From assembly GCA_032249615.1 (NCBI GenBank), contig JAVVHH010000086.1, positions 1-16,242 on the forward strand: a stretch of 16,242 bases of DNA, written 5' to 3'. The notes below the pieces were generated by a model. That model worked only from the letters and a program-made list of their open reading frames with translations, had not been told where the DNA came from and did not search any database. This stretch comes from JAVVHH01 sp032249615. GTDB lineage: Bacteria; Pseudomonadota; Alphaproteobacteria; Acetobacterales; Acetobacteraceae. A program made the position numbers and the translations under genes. Shown in pieces: positions 6,431-14,125 of the stretch; positions within the stretch are counted from its first letter, which is position 1, and each line of letters begins with the position of its first letter.

Positions 6431-7420
6431 ATGACCGTCACTCCCGCTTTTCTCGACAGCACGCGGCCGGACGTGCCCGACATCGTGGTCCCCCGCGGCG
6501 TGCTGCCCTTCCACCTGCCCGGGCGCCCCGTGCGCGGCCGCCTCGTGCGCCTCGGGCCGCTTGCCGATGCGTTGCTGACGCGGCACGAGAATCACCCTGC
6601 CGTGACCGCGCTGTCGGGCCAGGCGCTGGCGCTCGCCGCCGCGCTCTCCTCCGCGCTCAAATTCCGTGGCTCGTTCAGCCTGCAGGCCAAGGGCGATGGG
6701 CCCGTGCCCATGCTGCTCGCCGACTGCACGGAGGCCGGGGCGCTGCGCGGCTATGCGCGGGCCAATGCGGACCGGCTGGCGACGCTGCTGGCCGCCGAGC
6801 CCGCGCCCTCCGCGGCCGCGCTGCTCGGCGGCGGCTATCTCGCCTTCACCGTCGATCAAGGGGACGACAAGGAGCGCCATCAGGGTATCGTCGCCATCGA
6901 GGGCGAGACGTTGGCCGACATGGCGCTGAATTATTTCGAGACATCCGAGCAGATCGAATGCAGCGTGCGCCTGGCGGCGGACGCGACGCCGCATGGCTGG
7001 CGGGCCGGCGCGCTCATCCTGGAACGCATCGCCGGCACGGGCGGGATCGACCCCGAGATGGACGCGGAGGCGCAGGACGAGAGCTGGCGCACCGCCACCG
7101 CGCTCGCCCGCACGCTGACGGATGCCGAGTTGCTGGACGACGGGATCACCGGCGAGGCGCTGCTCTACCGGCTGTTCGGGCTGGAGGGCGTGGCGGCGCA
7201 GCGGCATCGCGCGCTGGCCTATGGCTGCCGCTGCTCGCGCCAAAAGCTGTCCAACATCCTGGAGCGCTTCCCCGAGGACGACCTCGACCACATGGCGGTC
7301 GGCGGCGACATCGTCATGACCTGCGAGTTCTGCAACCTCGATTTCCGCTTCGACCGTGGCGAGGTCCGCGGCCAATCCGGCCCGCCGCCCGGCGGCGAAA
7401 CGGGCGAGGCCTCGGCATGA
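6431..7420 (+). CDS. hslO: Redox-regulated chaperone Hsp33
   Basis: The 329-residue product is Hsp33, a cytoplasmic holdase that becomes active under oxidative stress when its zinc-bound cysteines form disulfides. The redox switch at the C-terminus has Cys266-x-Cys268 in YGCRCSRQK and Cys298-x2-Cys301 in MTCEFCN, the expected CxC and CxxC pair. The N-terminal domain shows the family's pattern with RGRLVRLGP (36-44), FRGSFSLQAKGDGPVPMLLADC (78-99) and RGYAR (106-110). Downstream ILERFPEDDL and CNLDFRF are also typical. Length is slightly above the roughly 290 of E. coli Hsp33, with a glycine/proline-rich tail. The stop overlaps the next gene as ATGA. Its position behind argF recurs in alphaproteobacteria. 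Confidence 0.95.
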   Translation: MTVTPAFLDSTRPDVPDIVVPRGVLPFHLPGRPVRGRLVRLGPLADALLTRHENHPAVTALSGQALALAAALSSALKFRGSFSLQAKGDGPVPMLLADCTEAGALRGYARANADRLATLLAAEPAPSAAALLGGGYLAFTVDQGDDKERHQGIVAIEGETLADMALNYFETSEQIECSVRLAADATPHGWRAGALILERIAGTGGIDPEMDAEAQDESWRTATALARTLTDAELLDDGITGEALLYRLFGLEGVAAQRHRALAYGCRCSRQKLSNILERFPEDDLDHMAVGGDIVMTCEFCNLDFRFDRGEVRGQSGPPPGGETGEASA

Positions 7421-8016
7421 CACTGGGGCGGCGCGGCTTGATCCTGCTGCCGTTGCTGGCGGGTGGCTGCGCTACCGAGTTGGCGCGGACCAGCTTTCCG
7501 CCGCTGACCTACGGCTATCTGACCCCGCTGCAGCTCAACGTCGCCTCGATTGAGGAAGCGCCGCCGCCGCCACCGAGCGGCTTGGACGTCAGCGACCCGG
7601 TGCCGCCTGCCCAAGCGCTGATCCAGATGGCGCGCGATCGGCTGGTCGCCGGCGGCACGCTCGGGCGCGCCGCGTTCTTCATCGACGACGCGACGATCCG
7701 GCGCACCTCCGGCGGGCTCGACGGTAGCCTCGCCGTCCACCTCGACGTGCTGACGTCGGAGGGGACGCGCGCGGGATACGCCGAAGCCCGGGTGTCCCGC
7801 CACGCCGACTTCTCCGGCGGTGATCTGCGCGGCGCGCTCTACGACATCACCGCGCAGATGATGCAGGACATGAACGTCGAGTTCGAGTTCCAGGTGCGCC
7901 AGAGCCTGCGCGAGTGGCTGCAGCAGGCGACCACCGCGCCGCCGCCGCCCGCCGTCGAGCAGGCGCCCCTCGCCCCCCCTACGTCGCCGGCCCCGCCTAC
8001 GTCGCCGGCTCTCTAG
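7417..8016 (+). CDS. Putative proline-rich lipoprotein of unknown function
   Basis: The 199-residue product has a short signal peptide (RRGLILLPLLAGGC) with Cys18 as the likely lipidated residue. The residue three before it is alanine rather than the usual leucine, so lipidation is probable, not certain. A five-proline run follows at about 49-53. A compact domain spans about 65-165, with ALIQMARDRLVAGGTLGRAA, FFIDDATIRR and LDGSLAVHLDVLTSEG, ending in an amphipathic helix. The last 30 residues are proline/alanine/threonine-rich with a PPTSPA duplication. I do not recognise a named family. The start overlaps hslO by four bases. The 3' end overlaps the oppositely read acyl-CoA synthetase gene by 20 bases. 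The likely location is the periplasmic side of a membrane. Confidence 0.78.
   Translation: MTLGRRGLILLPLLAGGCATELARTSFPPLTYGYLTPLQLNVASIEEAPPPPPSGLDVSDPVPPAQALIQMARDRLVAGGTLGRAAFFIDDATIRRTSGGLDGSLAVHLDVLTSEGTRAGYAEARVSRHADFSGGDLRGALYDITAQMMQDMNVEFEFQVRQSLREWLQQATTAPPPPAVEQAPLAPPTSPAPPTSPAL
7978..8009. repeat. 14-base direct repeat, period 18, at a convergent gene junction
   Basis: CCTACGTCGCCGGC occurs at 7978-7991 and again at 7996-8009. Because the period is 18 bases, it duplicates six residues (PPTSPA) in frame in the lipoprotein tail. The second copy supplies the stop codon of the acyl-CoA synthetase on the other strand. It looks like a recent slippage duplication. Confidence 0.8.
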
Positions 8017-9682
8017 CGGCCGCGTGCGCCCGCAGCACGAGCGAGCGCCGGATCTTGTAGCTGGCCGTCAGCAAGCCGTTGTCGACGGTGAAGGGCGGCA
8101 CGAGGGTGTGCCGGCGGACGCGCTCGGTCACCGATAGCCGCGCCCCGACCCGGGCGACGGCCGCCGCGACGGATTCCGGCGTCTCGTTCTCCGCGGGCAC
8201 GATGTAGGCGGACAGCCCGGTGTCGCCGTCGCCGTAGACGACTGCCTGCAGGATCTCGCTCTCGCCCATCAGCGCGCCCTCGACCCGCGCCGGCGAGACG
8301 TTCTCGCCGCCCGAGAGCACGATGATGTCCTTCTTGCGGTCGGTGATCTCGAGATAGCCATCCTCGTCGAGCCGGCCGACGTCGCCGGTGTGCAGCCAGC
8401 CATCCACGATGGCGGCCCGGGTCGCCTCGGGCTGGCGCCAATAGCCATCCATGACGAGCTCGCCGCGGACCGTGATCTCGCCGTCCTCGGCCAGCCGCAG
8501 CGCCACCCCCTCGAGCGGCAGGCCGACGGTATGGACCTTGGGTCGCAGCGGCGGGTTGGCGCTGATGACCGGCCCGGCCTCGGTCTGCCCGTAGCCCTGG
8601 ATGAACATCAGCCCCATCGCGAGAAAGAAGCGGCCGACATCCGGGTCGAGCCGGGCGCCGCCGGAGATGCCGACGCGGAACCGCCCGCCGAAGCGCTGCC
8701 GCACACGCCGGCGCACCAGGCGGTCCAGCACCGGGTCGGCCAGCCGGTCCCACATCGTCGCGGTCCCATCGAGGCGGCGCAGCCCGGACTGCAGCGCCTG
8801 CTCGAACAGCGCCCGCTTGAACGGCTTCTCCCGCTTGATCTGCGCGAGGATGCGGGAATGGATGACGTCCAGCACGCGGGGCACCAGCGCGAGCACCGTG
8901 GGTTGGATCGTCTGCAGGTCGGCGGCCAGGTGCTCGATGCCGCGGGCGTAGACGATCTCGGAGCCCATGCTGAGCAGGAAGAACTGCCCCACCGTGTGCT
9001 CGAAGCTGTGGGAGAGCGGCAGGAACGAGAGGTAGGTCTCGCGGTCGAAGTGGAGCGGCCGGATCAGCTCGAACGCGCCCTCGCAATTGGCCAGCATGGC
9101 CCGGTGCGGCAGCATGACGCCGCGCGGCGGCCCGGACGTGCCGCTGGTGTACAGCAGGCAGGCGAGCGCGCCGCGGTCGATCAGCTCGGCTTCGGCGGCG
9201 ATGTCGTCGGGCGGCGCCGGGTCGGCCAGCAACGGCGCGAGCGGGGCGTGTGGCCCGGCCTCCATGCAGAGCAGCAGGTCGAGGCCGCCGGCGAGCGAGG
9301 CGGCCGCCGTGACCTTTTCGGCGAGCGCCACCGTAGAGACGATGGCGACTCGCGCGCCGCTATCCGAAAGCAAGTGCGCGTGGTCGTGCACGGTGTTGAC
9401 GGTGTAGCCCGGCACCGGCACGGCGCGGATCGCCATCAGCGCGGTCTCGACGATCGGCACCTCCGGCCGGCTCTCGCTGACCAGCAGCACGCGGTCGCCC
9501 GCGGCGATTCCGGCCGCGCGCAAGCCGCGCGCGAGCGAGGCAGCCCGGCGCGCGAAATTTGCCCAATCCATCGAATGCCAGGAACCCGCTTCGAAATGCC
9601 GCAGCATCGGCCGGTCCGGCCACTCGCGGGCCCGTGCGAACATCAGGGTGGGCAGGTTCGGCCAGGAGGGATAAACGTCCAT
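7997..9682 (-). CDS. AMP-dependent long-chain acyl-CoA synthetase
   Basis: The 561-residue enzyme is of the ANL superfamily. It activates a fatty acid with ATP to an acyl-adenylate and transfers it to CoA. The P-loop-like motif YTSGTSG (178-184) with PPRGV, the adenine-binding GYGQTEAGP (363-371), the GWLHTGD motif (428-434), and the hinge/A8 region DRKKDIIVLSGGENVSP (448-464) are intact. Lys543 in LLTASYKIRR is in the place of the catalytic lysine. The sequence is closer to eukaryotic/actinobacterial-style long-chain synthetases (FAA/FadD15 like, with PLSHSFEHT) than to classical FadD, but the chain-length preference is unknown. I favour the ATG at 9682 (MDVYPSW), with 9691 as alternative. 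Both have poor Shine-Dalgarno sequences and lie in a repeat region. The 3' end overlaps the lipoprotein gene tail to tail. Confidence 0.9.
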   Translation of the reverse strand: MDVYPSWPNLPTLMFARAREWPDRPMLRHFEAGSWHSMDWANFARRAASLARGLRAAGIAAGDRVLLVSESRPEVPIVETALMAIRAVPVPGYTVNTVHDHAHLLSDSGARVAIVSTVALAEKVTAAASLAGGLDLLLCMEAGPHAPLAPLLADPAPPDDIAAEAELIDRGALACLLYTSGTSGPPRGVMLPHRAMLANCEGAFELIRPLHFDRETYLSFLPLSHSFEHTVGQFFLLSMGSEIVYARGIEHLAADLQTIQPTVLALVPRVLDVIHSRILAQIKREKPFKRALFEQALQSGLRRLDGTATMWDRLADPVLDRLVRRRVRQRFGGRFRVGISGGARLDPDVGRFFLAMGLMFIQGYGQTEAGPVISANPPLRPKVHTVGLPLEGVALRLAEDGEITVRGELVMDGYWRQPEATRAAIVDGWLHTGDVGRLDEDGYLEITDRKKDIIVLSGGENVSPARVEGALMGESEILQAVVYGDGDTGLSAYIVPAENETPESVAAAVARVGARLSVTERVRRHTLVPPFTVDNGLLTASYKIRRSLVLRAHAAAREPAT

Positions 9683-9689
9683 GCTCGCC

Positions 9690-9728
9690 ATGCTTGCTCG
9701 CGATGCTTGCTCTCGATGCTTGCTCTCT
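9690..9728. repeat. Three tandem 13-base repeats in a divergent promoter region
   Basis: Three consecutive units of the form ATGCTTGCTCKCG/ATGCTTGCTCTCT start at 9690, 9703 and 9716, and a partial fourth (ATGCTCGCC) lies at 9681-9689. They lie between the divergent acyl-CoA synthetase and oligopeptidase genes. The last unit, read on the minus strand, touches the candidate synthetase start codons. A 13-base period is not a multiple of three, which argues that this stretch is not protein-coding. Confidence 0.85.
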
Positions 9729-9786
9729 GGGGCCAGCGACCCACTTTTAAGCTTCGGACCTATCAGCACTACAGGATCGGCACCAG

Positions 9787-11586
9787 ATGCTTCGTTCCCC
9801 CGATGGCCAGGGCGTCAGCCCGGCCCCTGCCGAGACTTTGCCCGAATGGGACCTGTCCGACCTCTACCCCGGCCTCGACAGCCCGGCGATCGAGCAAGAC
9901 CTCGTCGCCGCCGAGCGGAGCGCGATCGCCTTCAAGGAGAGATACGAAGGCACCCTGTCCGGCATCTCCGGTTCTGACCTGGCCGAGGCCTTGGCCGAAT
10001 ATCAGCGGATCGAGGAGATGCAGGGGCGGCTCGTCTCCTACGCGCAGCTGATGTTCAGCGGCGACAGCACCGATCCGAAGCTGGGCCAATTCTACCAGTC
10101 GATCACCGAGCGGGTGACGGCGATCTCGTCGCACCTGATCTTCTTCACCCTCGAGCTCAACCGGCTCGACGAGGCGGCCATGGAGGCCAAGCTGCGCGAG
10201 CCCGCGCTGACCCGCTGGGCACCCTGGCTGCGCGACCTCCGGGTGTTCCGCCCGCACCAGCTCTCCGACGAGGTCGAGAAGTTGCTGCACGAGAAGGAGG
10301 TCACCGGGCGAAGCGCCTGGAGCCGCTTGTTCGACGAGACGGTCGCCGGGCTGCGCGTGCCGGTGGGCGGCGAGGAGCTGACGGTGTCGGCGGCGCTCAA
10401 CAAGCTGTCCGACCGTGACCGCTCCATGCGGGAGGCGGCCGCCCGCGCCATCGGCGAGACGTTCGGCAACAACATCCGGCTGTTCTCGCTGATCACCAAT
10501 ACGCTGGCCAAGGAGAAGGAGATCACCGATGGCTGGCGCCGCTACCCGCGCCCGGCCAGCTACCGCAACCGCTCCAACATGGTCGAGGACGAGGTCGTCG
10601 ACGCACTGGTCACGGCGGTGAGCGACAACTACGCCCGCCTTTCGCATCGCTACTATCAGCTGAAAGCCAAGTGGCTCGGGCTCGAGAAACTGCAGCACTG
10701 GGATCGTAACGCGCCGTTGCCGGACGATCAGGACCGCGCCATCACCTGGCCGCAGGCGCAGGAGCAGGTGCTCTCGGCCTATCGCAGCTTCTCCCCGGAG
10801 CTGGCGCGAATCGGCCAGGAGTTTTTCGACAAGCCCTGGATCGACGCCAAGCTGAAGCCTGGCAAGTCGGGCGGCGCCTTCGCCCATCCCACGGTGCCCT
10901 CGGCTCACCCCTATCTGCTGCTGAACTTCCATGGCAAGACGCGCGACGTCATGACGCTCGCCCACGAGCTCGGCCACGGCGTGCACCAGGTTCTGGCGGG
11001 CGGGCAAGGCTACCTGATGTCCGGCACCCCGCTGACGCTCGCGGAAACCGCCAGCGTGTTCGGCGAGATGATGACGTTCCGCGCCCTGCTCGATTCGGAA
11101 ACCGACCCGGCCAAGCGCCGCCTCATGCTGGCGTCCAAGGTCGAAGACATGCTGAACACCGTCGTCCGGCAGATCGCGTTTTACCAGTTCGAGACGCGGC
11201 TCCACATGGAGCGTCGCGGCGGCGAGATCCTGCCGGAACGGATCGGCGAGATCTGGATGGAGGTGCAGGTCGAGAGCCTCGGGCCGGCCTTCGAGTTCAC
11301 GCCGGACTACCGGGTCTACTGGTCCTATATCCCGCACTTCGTGCACTCGCCGTTCTACGTCTATGCCTATGCGTTCGGCGACTGTCTGGTAAACGCGCTC
11401 TACCACGTGTTCCAGGACGGCCATCCCGATTTCGAGCGCAAATACCTCGAGATGCTCCGCGCCGGCGGCACCAAGCGGCACAAGGAATTGCTGGCGCCGT
11501 TCGGGCTCGATGCGTCGGACCCGCAATTCTGGAGCCGCGGGCTCGACGTGATCGCCGGGTTCATCGACGAACTGGAGCAAGCGTAA
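9787..11586 (+). CDS. pepF: Oligoendopeptidase F, M3 family zinc metallopeptidase
   Basis: The 599-residue cytoplasmic peptidase is of the M3B (PepF) group, which degrades oligopeptides of moderate length. The zinc site HELGH is at residues 393-397 in LAHELGHGVHQ. The third ligand is probably Glu420 in TLAETASVFGE, about the usual spacing away. Other family marks are the N-terminal WDLSDLYPGLDSP (21-33), YRNRSNMVEDEVVDAL in the middle, the GGAFAHPTVPSAHPYLLLNF stretch (362-381) before the zinc site, and the YSYIPHFVHSPFYVYAYAFG-like segment near the end. The ATG at 9787 has AGGA some ten bases upstream. The stop overlaps the next gene's start (TAATG). The pairing with an ABC1-type kinase gene suggests shared expression only. 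Confidence 0.95.
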   Translation: MLRSPDGQGVSPAPAETLPEWDLSDLYPGLDSPAIEQDLVAAERSAIAFKERYEGTLSGISGSDLAEALAEYQRIEEMQGRLVSYAQLMFSGDSTDPKLGQFYQSITERVTAISSHLIFFTLELNRLDEAAMEAKLREPALTRWAPWLRDLRVFRPHQLSDEVEKLLHEKEVTGRSAWSRLFDETVAGLRVPVGGEELTVSAALNKLSDRDRSMREAAARAIGETFGNNIRLFSLITNTLAKEKEITDGWRRYPRPASYRNRSNMVEDEVVDALVTAVSDNYARLSHRYYQLKAKWLGLEKLQHWDRNAPLPDDQDRAITWPQAQEQVLSAYRSFSPELARIGQEFFDKPWIDAKLKPGKSGGAFAHPTVPSAHPYLLLNFHGKTRDVMTLAHELGHGVHQVLAGGQGYLMSGTPLTLAETASVFGEMMTFRALLDSETDPAKRRLMLASKVEDMLNTVVRQIAFYQFETRLHMERRGGEILPERIGEIWMEVQVESLGPAFEFTPDYRVYWSYIPHFVHSPFYVYAYAFGDCLVNALYHVFQDGHPDFERKYLEMLRAGGTKRHKELLAPFGLDASDPQFWSRGLDVIAGFIDELEQA

Positions 11587-12938
11587 TGCCCGATCGCGAG
11601 GGGGGGACCCTCTTTGGCGAACTGCGCCGCTACGCCCGGACGTCCGGGGCGGTCGGCGGCATCGCCGCCCGGGTGGCCGGCGCCAAGGTGTTCGGGCTGA
11701 AGACCGACAAGGCGGCCCACGCGGAAGATCTGAAGAGCATCCTCGGCGGCCTGAAGGGGCCGCTGATGAAGGTCGCGCAGATCCTGTCCACGATCCCGGA
11801 CGCGCTGCCGGAGGAATACTCGCAGGAGCTGGCGCAGCTGCAGGCCAACGCGCCGCCGATGGGCTGGTCGTTCGTCCGGCGCCGCATGGCGGGCGAGCTG
11901 GGGCCGGACTGGCAGTCCAAATTCACCAGCTTTTCGCAGGAAGCCGCCGCGGCGGCCAGTCTCGGCCAGGTGCACCGCGCGACTCTGCCCGACGGCCGCG
12001 AGGTCGCCTGCAAGCTGCAGTATCCGGACATGCCGAGCACGGTCGACGCCGACCTCAAGCAGCTGAAGCTGGCGATGAGCGTCTACAAGCGGATCGACAA
12101 GGTGATCGAGGGCGACGAGATCTACGCGGAGATCGCCGACCGCCTGCGCGAAGAGCTCGACTACGAGCGGGAAGCCTCGCAGCTACGCCTTTACAGCATC
12201 ATGCTTCGCGACCGGCCGGAGGTGACGGTGCCCGAGCCCATCTCGGAGCTCACCACCAAGCGGCTGCTCACCATGAGCTGGCTGGATGGCACGCCCATTC
12301 AGCGCTGGATCGACAGTGATCCGCCTCAAGAGGCCCGTAACGAGCTCGCCAAAGCCCTGTTCATCGGCTGGTACGTGCCGTTCTACCGCTTCGGCGTCAT
12401 CCACGGCGACCCGCATCTCGGCAACTACCAGGTGCGCGGCGACAACAAGCTGAACCTGCTCGATTTCGGCGCGATCCGGGTGTTTCGGCCGAAATTCATC
12501 ACCGGCGTCATCCACCTTTACGAGGCGATCCGCGACGGCGACAACGAAAAGGCGCGGCACGCCTACGAAAATTGGGGGTTCCTCAATCTCAGCAAGGAGC
12601 AGCTCGAGATCCTCAACCAATGGGCGGCCTTCGTGTACGAGCCGCTGTTGCAGGACCGGGTGCGCCGCATCCAGGAGCATGGCGACTCCAGCTATGGCCG
12701 CAGCGTGGCCGAGAAGGTGCACGCCGGGCTCCGCCAGACCGGCAGCGTCCGCCCGCCGCGCGAGTTCGTGCTGATGGACCGCGCGGCGCTCGGGCTGGGC
12801 AGCGTGTTCCTCCGCCTGCGCGCCGAGCTGAACTGGAGCCAGCTGTTCCACGAGCTGATTGCCGACTTCGACCCGGAGCAAGTGGGGCAGCGCCAGGCCG
12901 CTGCACTCGCCGAAGCGGGCGTGCCGCCGCCCGGCTGA
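11586..12938 (+). CDS. ABC1/AarF-family atypical kinase (UbiB-like fold)
   Basis: The 450-residue product is an ABC1 (ADCK/UbiB superfamily) protein. The family-specific KxGQ motif appears as KVAQ (62-65) with alanine in place of glycine. An alanine-rich loop, AAAAASLGQVH (120-130), replaces the kinase glycine-rich loop. Lys143 in VACKLQYP is the likely ATP lysine. The catalytic segment HGDPHLGN (273-280) and DFG (293-295) are complete. No transmembrane pair is visible at the C-terminus, unlike classical UbiB, so I do not call it ubiB. Relatives support ubiquinone synthesis, probably through ATPase activity on lipids, and that is the nearest guess. The ATG shares one base with the pepF stop, implying coupling. 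Its partner and substrate are unknown. Confidence 0.88.
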   Translation: MPDREGGTLFGELRRYARTSGAVGGIAARVAGAKVFGLKTDKAAHAEDLKSILGGLKGPLMKVAQILSTIPDALPEEYSQELAQLQANAPPMGWSFVRRRMAGELGPDWQSKFTSFSQEAAAAASLGQVHRATLPDGREVACKLQYPDMPSTVDADLKQLKLAMSVYKRIDKVIEGDEIYAEIADRLREELDYEREASQLRLYSIMLRDRPEVTVPEPISELTTKRLLTMSWLDGTPIQRWIDSDPPQEARNELAKALFIGWYVPFYRFGVIHGDPHLGNYQVRGDNKLNLLDFGAIRVFRPKFITGVIHLYEAIRDGDNEKARHAYENWGFLNLSKEQLEILNQWAAFVYEPLLQDRVRRIQEHGDSSYGRSVAEKVHAGLRQTGSVRPPREFVLMDRAALGLGSVFLRLRAELNWSQLFHELIADFDPEQVGQRQAAALAEAGVPPPG

Positions 12939-13013
12939 TTGCCGCGCAAGCGGCGGAGTGCGCCGGAGGCGGCGATCGGCGACTGTCCGCGTCGAGGGCA
13001 CAGCCGGGAGCGC

Positions 13014-14072
13014 ATGATGGAAGGGCAGAACGAGATCACGATGCGGGAGGCCGTTGCCGCCCGCGATGGGCGGGCCGACGGGCGGTTCGTCTACGCAGTC
13101 GTCACCACGGGGGTCTATTGCCGCCCGTCCTGCGCCGCCCGGCCGGCGCGCCCGGAGAACCTGCGCTTCTTCGCAGGCCCCGCGGCGGCCGCGGCCGCCG
13201 GCTACCGCGCCTGCAAACGGTGCCAGCCGGATGCGCCGCCGCGGGCCGAGCGCGAGGCGGCGCTGGTCGCGCGCGCCTGCCGCACCATCGAGGGGGCCGA
13301 GGAGATGCCGAGTCTCGACGCGTTGGCCGCCGAGGCATGCACCTCATCCTTCCATTTCCACCGCCTGTTCCGTCGGATCACCGGGGTGACGCCTCGCGCC
13401 TACGCGGCCGCACACCGGGCCGGGCGCGCGCAAGCGATGCTGCTGGCCGGGGAGAGCGTCACCGGCACGCTGTACGCGGCCGGGTTCGGCTCGGCAGGGC
13501 GGTTCTACGCGGAGGCCCCGGCGATCCTCGGCATGACCCCATCCGCCTTCCGCGCGGCCGGCACCGGCGAGCGGATCCGCTTCGCGGTCGGCCAGGCCGG
13601 CCTGGGGCCCGTCCTGGTGGCGCTGACCGACCGCGGCATCTGCGCCATCCTGCTCGGGGATGACCCGGCGGCGCTCGAGGCCGATCTCCGCCGGCGGTTC
13701 GCCCGGGCGACCGTCGAGCCCGCGGCTTCCGACCTGGCGGACATGGTGGCGGCGGTGGTCGCCCTTGTCGACGACCCGGCCGCCGGGCACGCGCTCCCGC
13801 TCGACATTCGCGGCACGGCGTTCCAGCGCCGGGTCTGGGAGGCATTGCAGGCGATCCCGCCGGGCGAGACCGTCAGCTACGGCACGCTCGCGGCGCGGTT
13901 GGGCAACACCCGCGCCGTCCGCGCCGTCGCGGGCGCTTGCGCTGCGAACAAGCTGGCCGTGGCGGTGCCGTGCCACCGGGTGGTGGGCAGCGACGGCGCG
14001 CTGACCGGCTACCGGTGGGGCATCGCCCGCAAGCAGGCGCTGTTGCAGGCGGAGCGCACCGGGGCGGATTAG
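13014..14072 (+). CDS. ada: Bifunctional DNA repair methyltransferase and activator Ada
   Basis: The 352-residue protein has the full Ada order. The N-terminal zinc domain has Cys36, Cys40, Cys67 and Cys70 (VYCRPSC and CKRC); Cys36 is the expected acceptor of methyl groups from phosphotriesters. An AraC-type helix-turn-helix region follows at about 85-183 (SSFHFHRLFRRITGVTP and FGSAGRFYAEAPAILGMTP). The O6-methylguanine methyltransferase domain has the active Cys320 in AVPCHRVV. It repairs alkylated DNA and, once methylated, activates repair genes. I chose the ATG at 13014 (or 13017) because GGGAG lies just ahead; a TTG at 12939 would add a poor arginine-rich leader. No Ada box is visible upstream, and no alkA or alkB is adjacent. 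It may be read from the pepF-kinase transcript. Confidence 0.93.
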   Translation: MMEGQNEITMREAVAARDGRADGRFVYAVVTTGVYCRPSCAARPARPENLRFFAGPAAAAAAGYRACKRCQPDAPPRAEREAALVARACRTIEGAEEMPSLDALAAEACTSSFHFHRLFRRITGVTPRAYAAAHRAGRAQAMLLAGESVTGTLYAAGFGSAGRFYAEAPAILGMTPSAFRAAGTGERIRFAVGQAGLGPVLVALTDRGICAILLGDDPAALEADLRRRFARATVEPAASDLADMVAAVVALVDDPAAGHALPLDIRGTAFQRRVWEALQAIPPGETVSYGTLAARLGNTRAVRAVAGACAANKLAVAVPCHRVVGSDGALTGYRWGIARKQALLQAERTGAD

Positions 14073-14125
14073 CGCCCGGCCGCACGCCGGGCTATATCGC
14101 GGGCTCGCCTGGGGATCGGTCTCGT

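Noticed and set aside
9769..11580. Very long minus-strand frame opposite pepF (about 600 residues)
   Set aside because: It mirrors the pepF gene almost exactly, has low-quality charged composition without any family motif, and pepF has an intact zinc site. Such mirror frames are expected in GC-rich codon-biased genes.
12939..13013. TTG start for ada directly after the ABC1 kinase stop
   Set aside because: The added residues are arginine-rich and unlike Ada N-termini, and a GGGAG ribosome site favours the ATG at 13014 or 13017.
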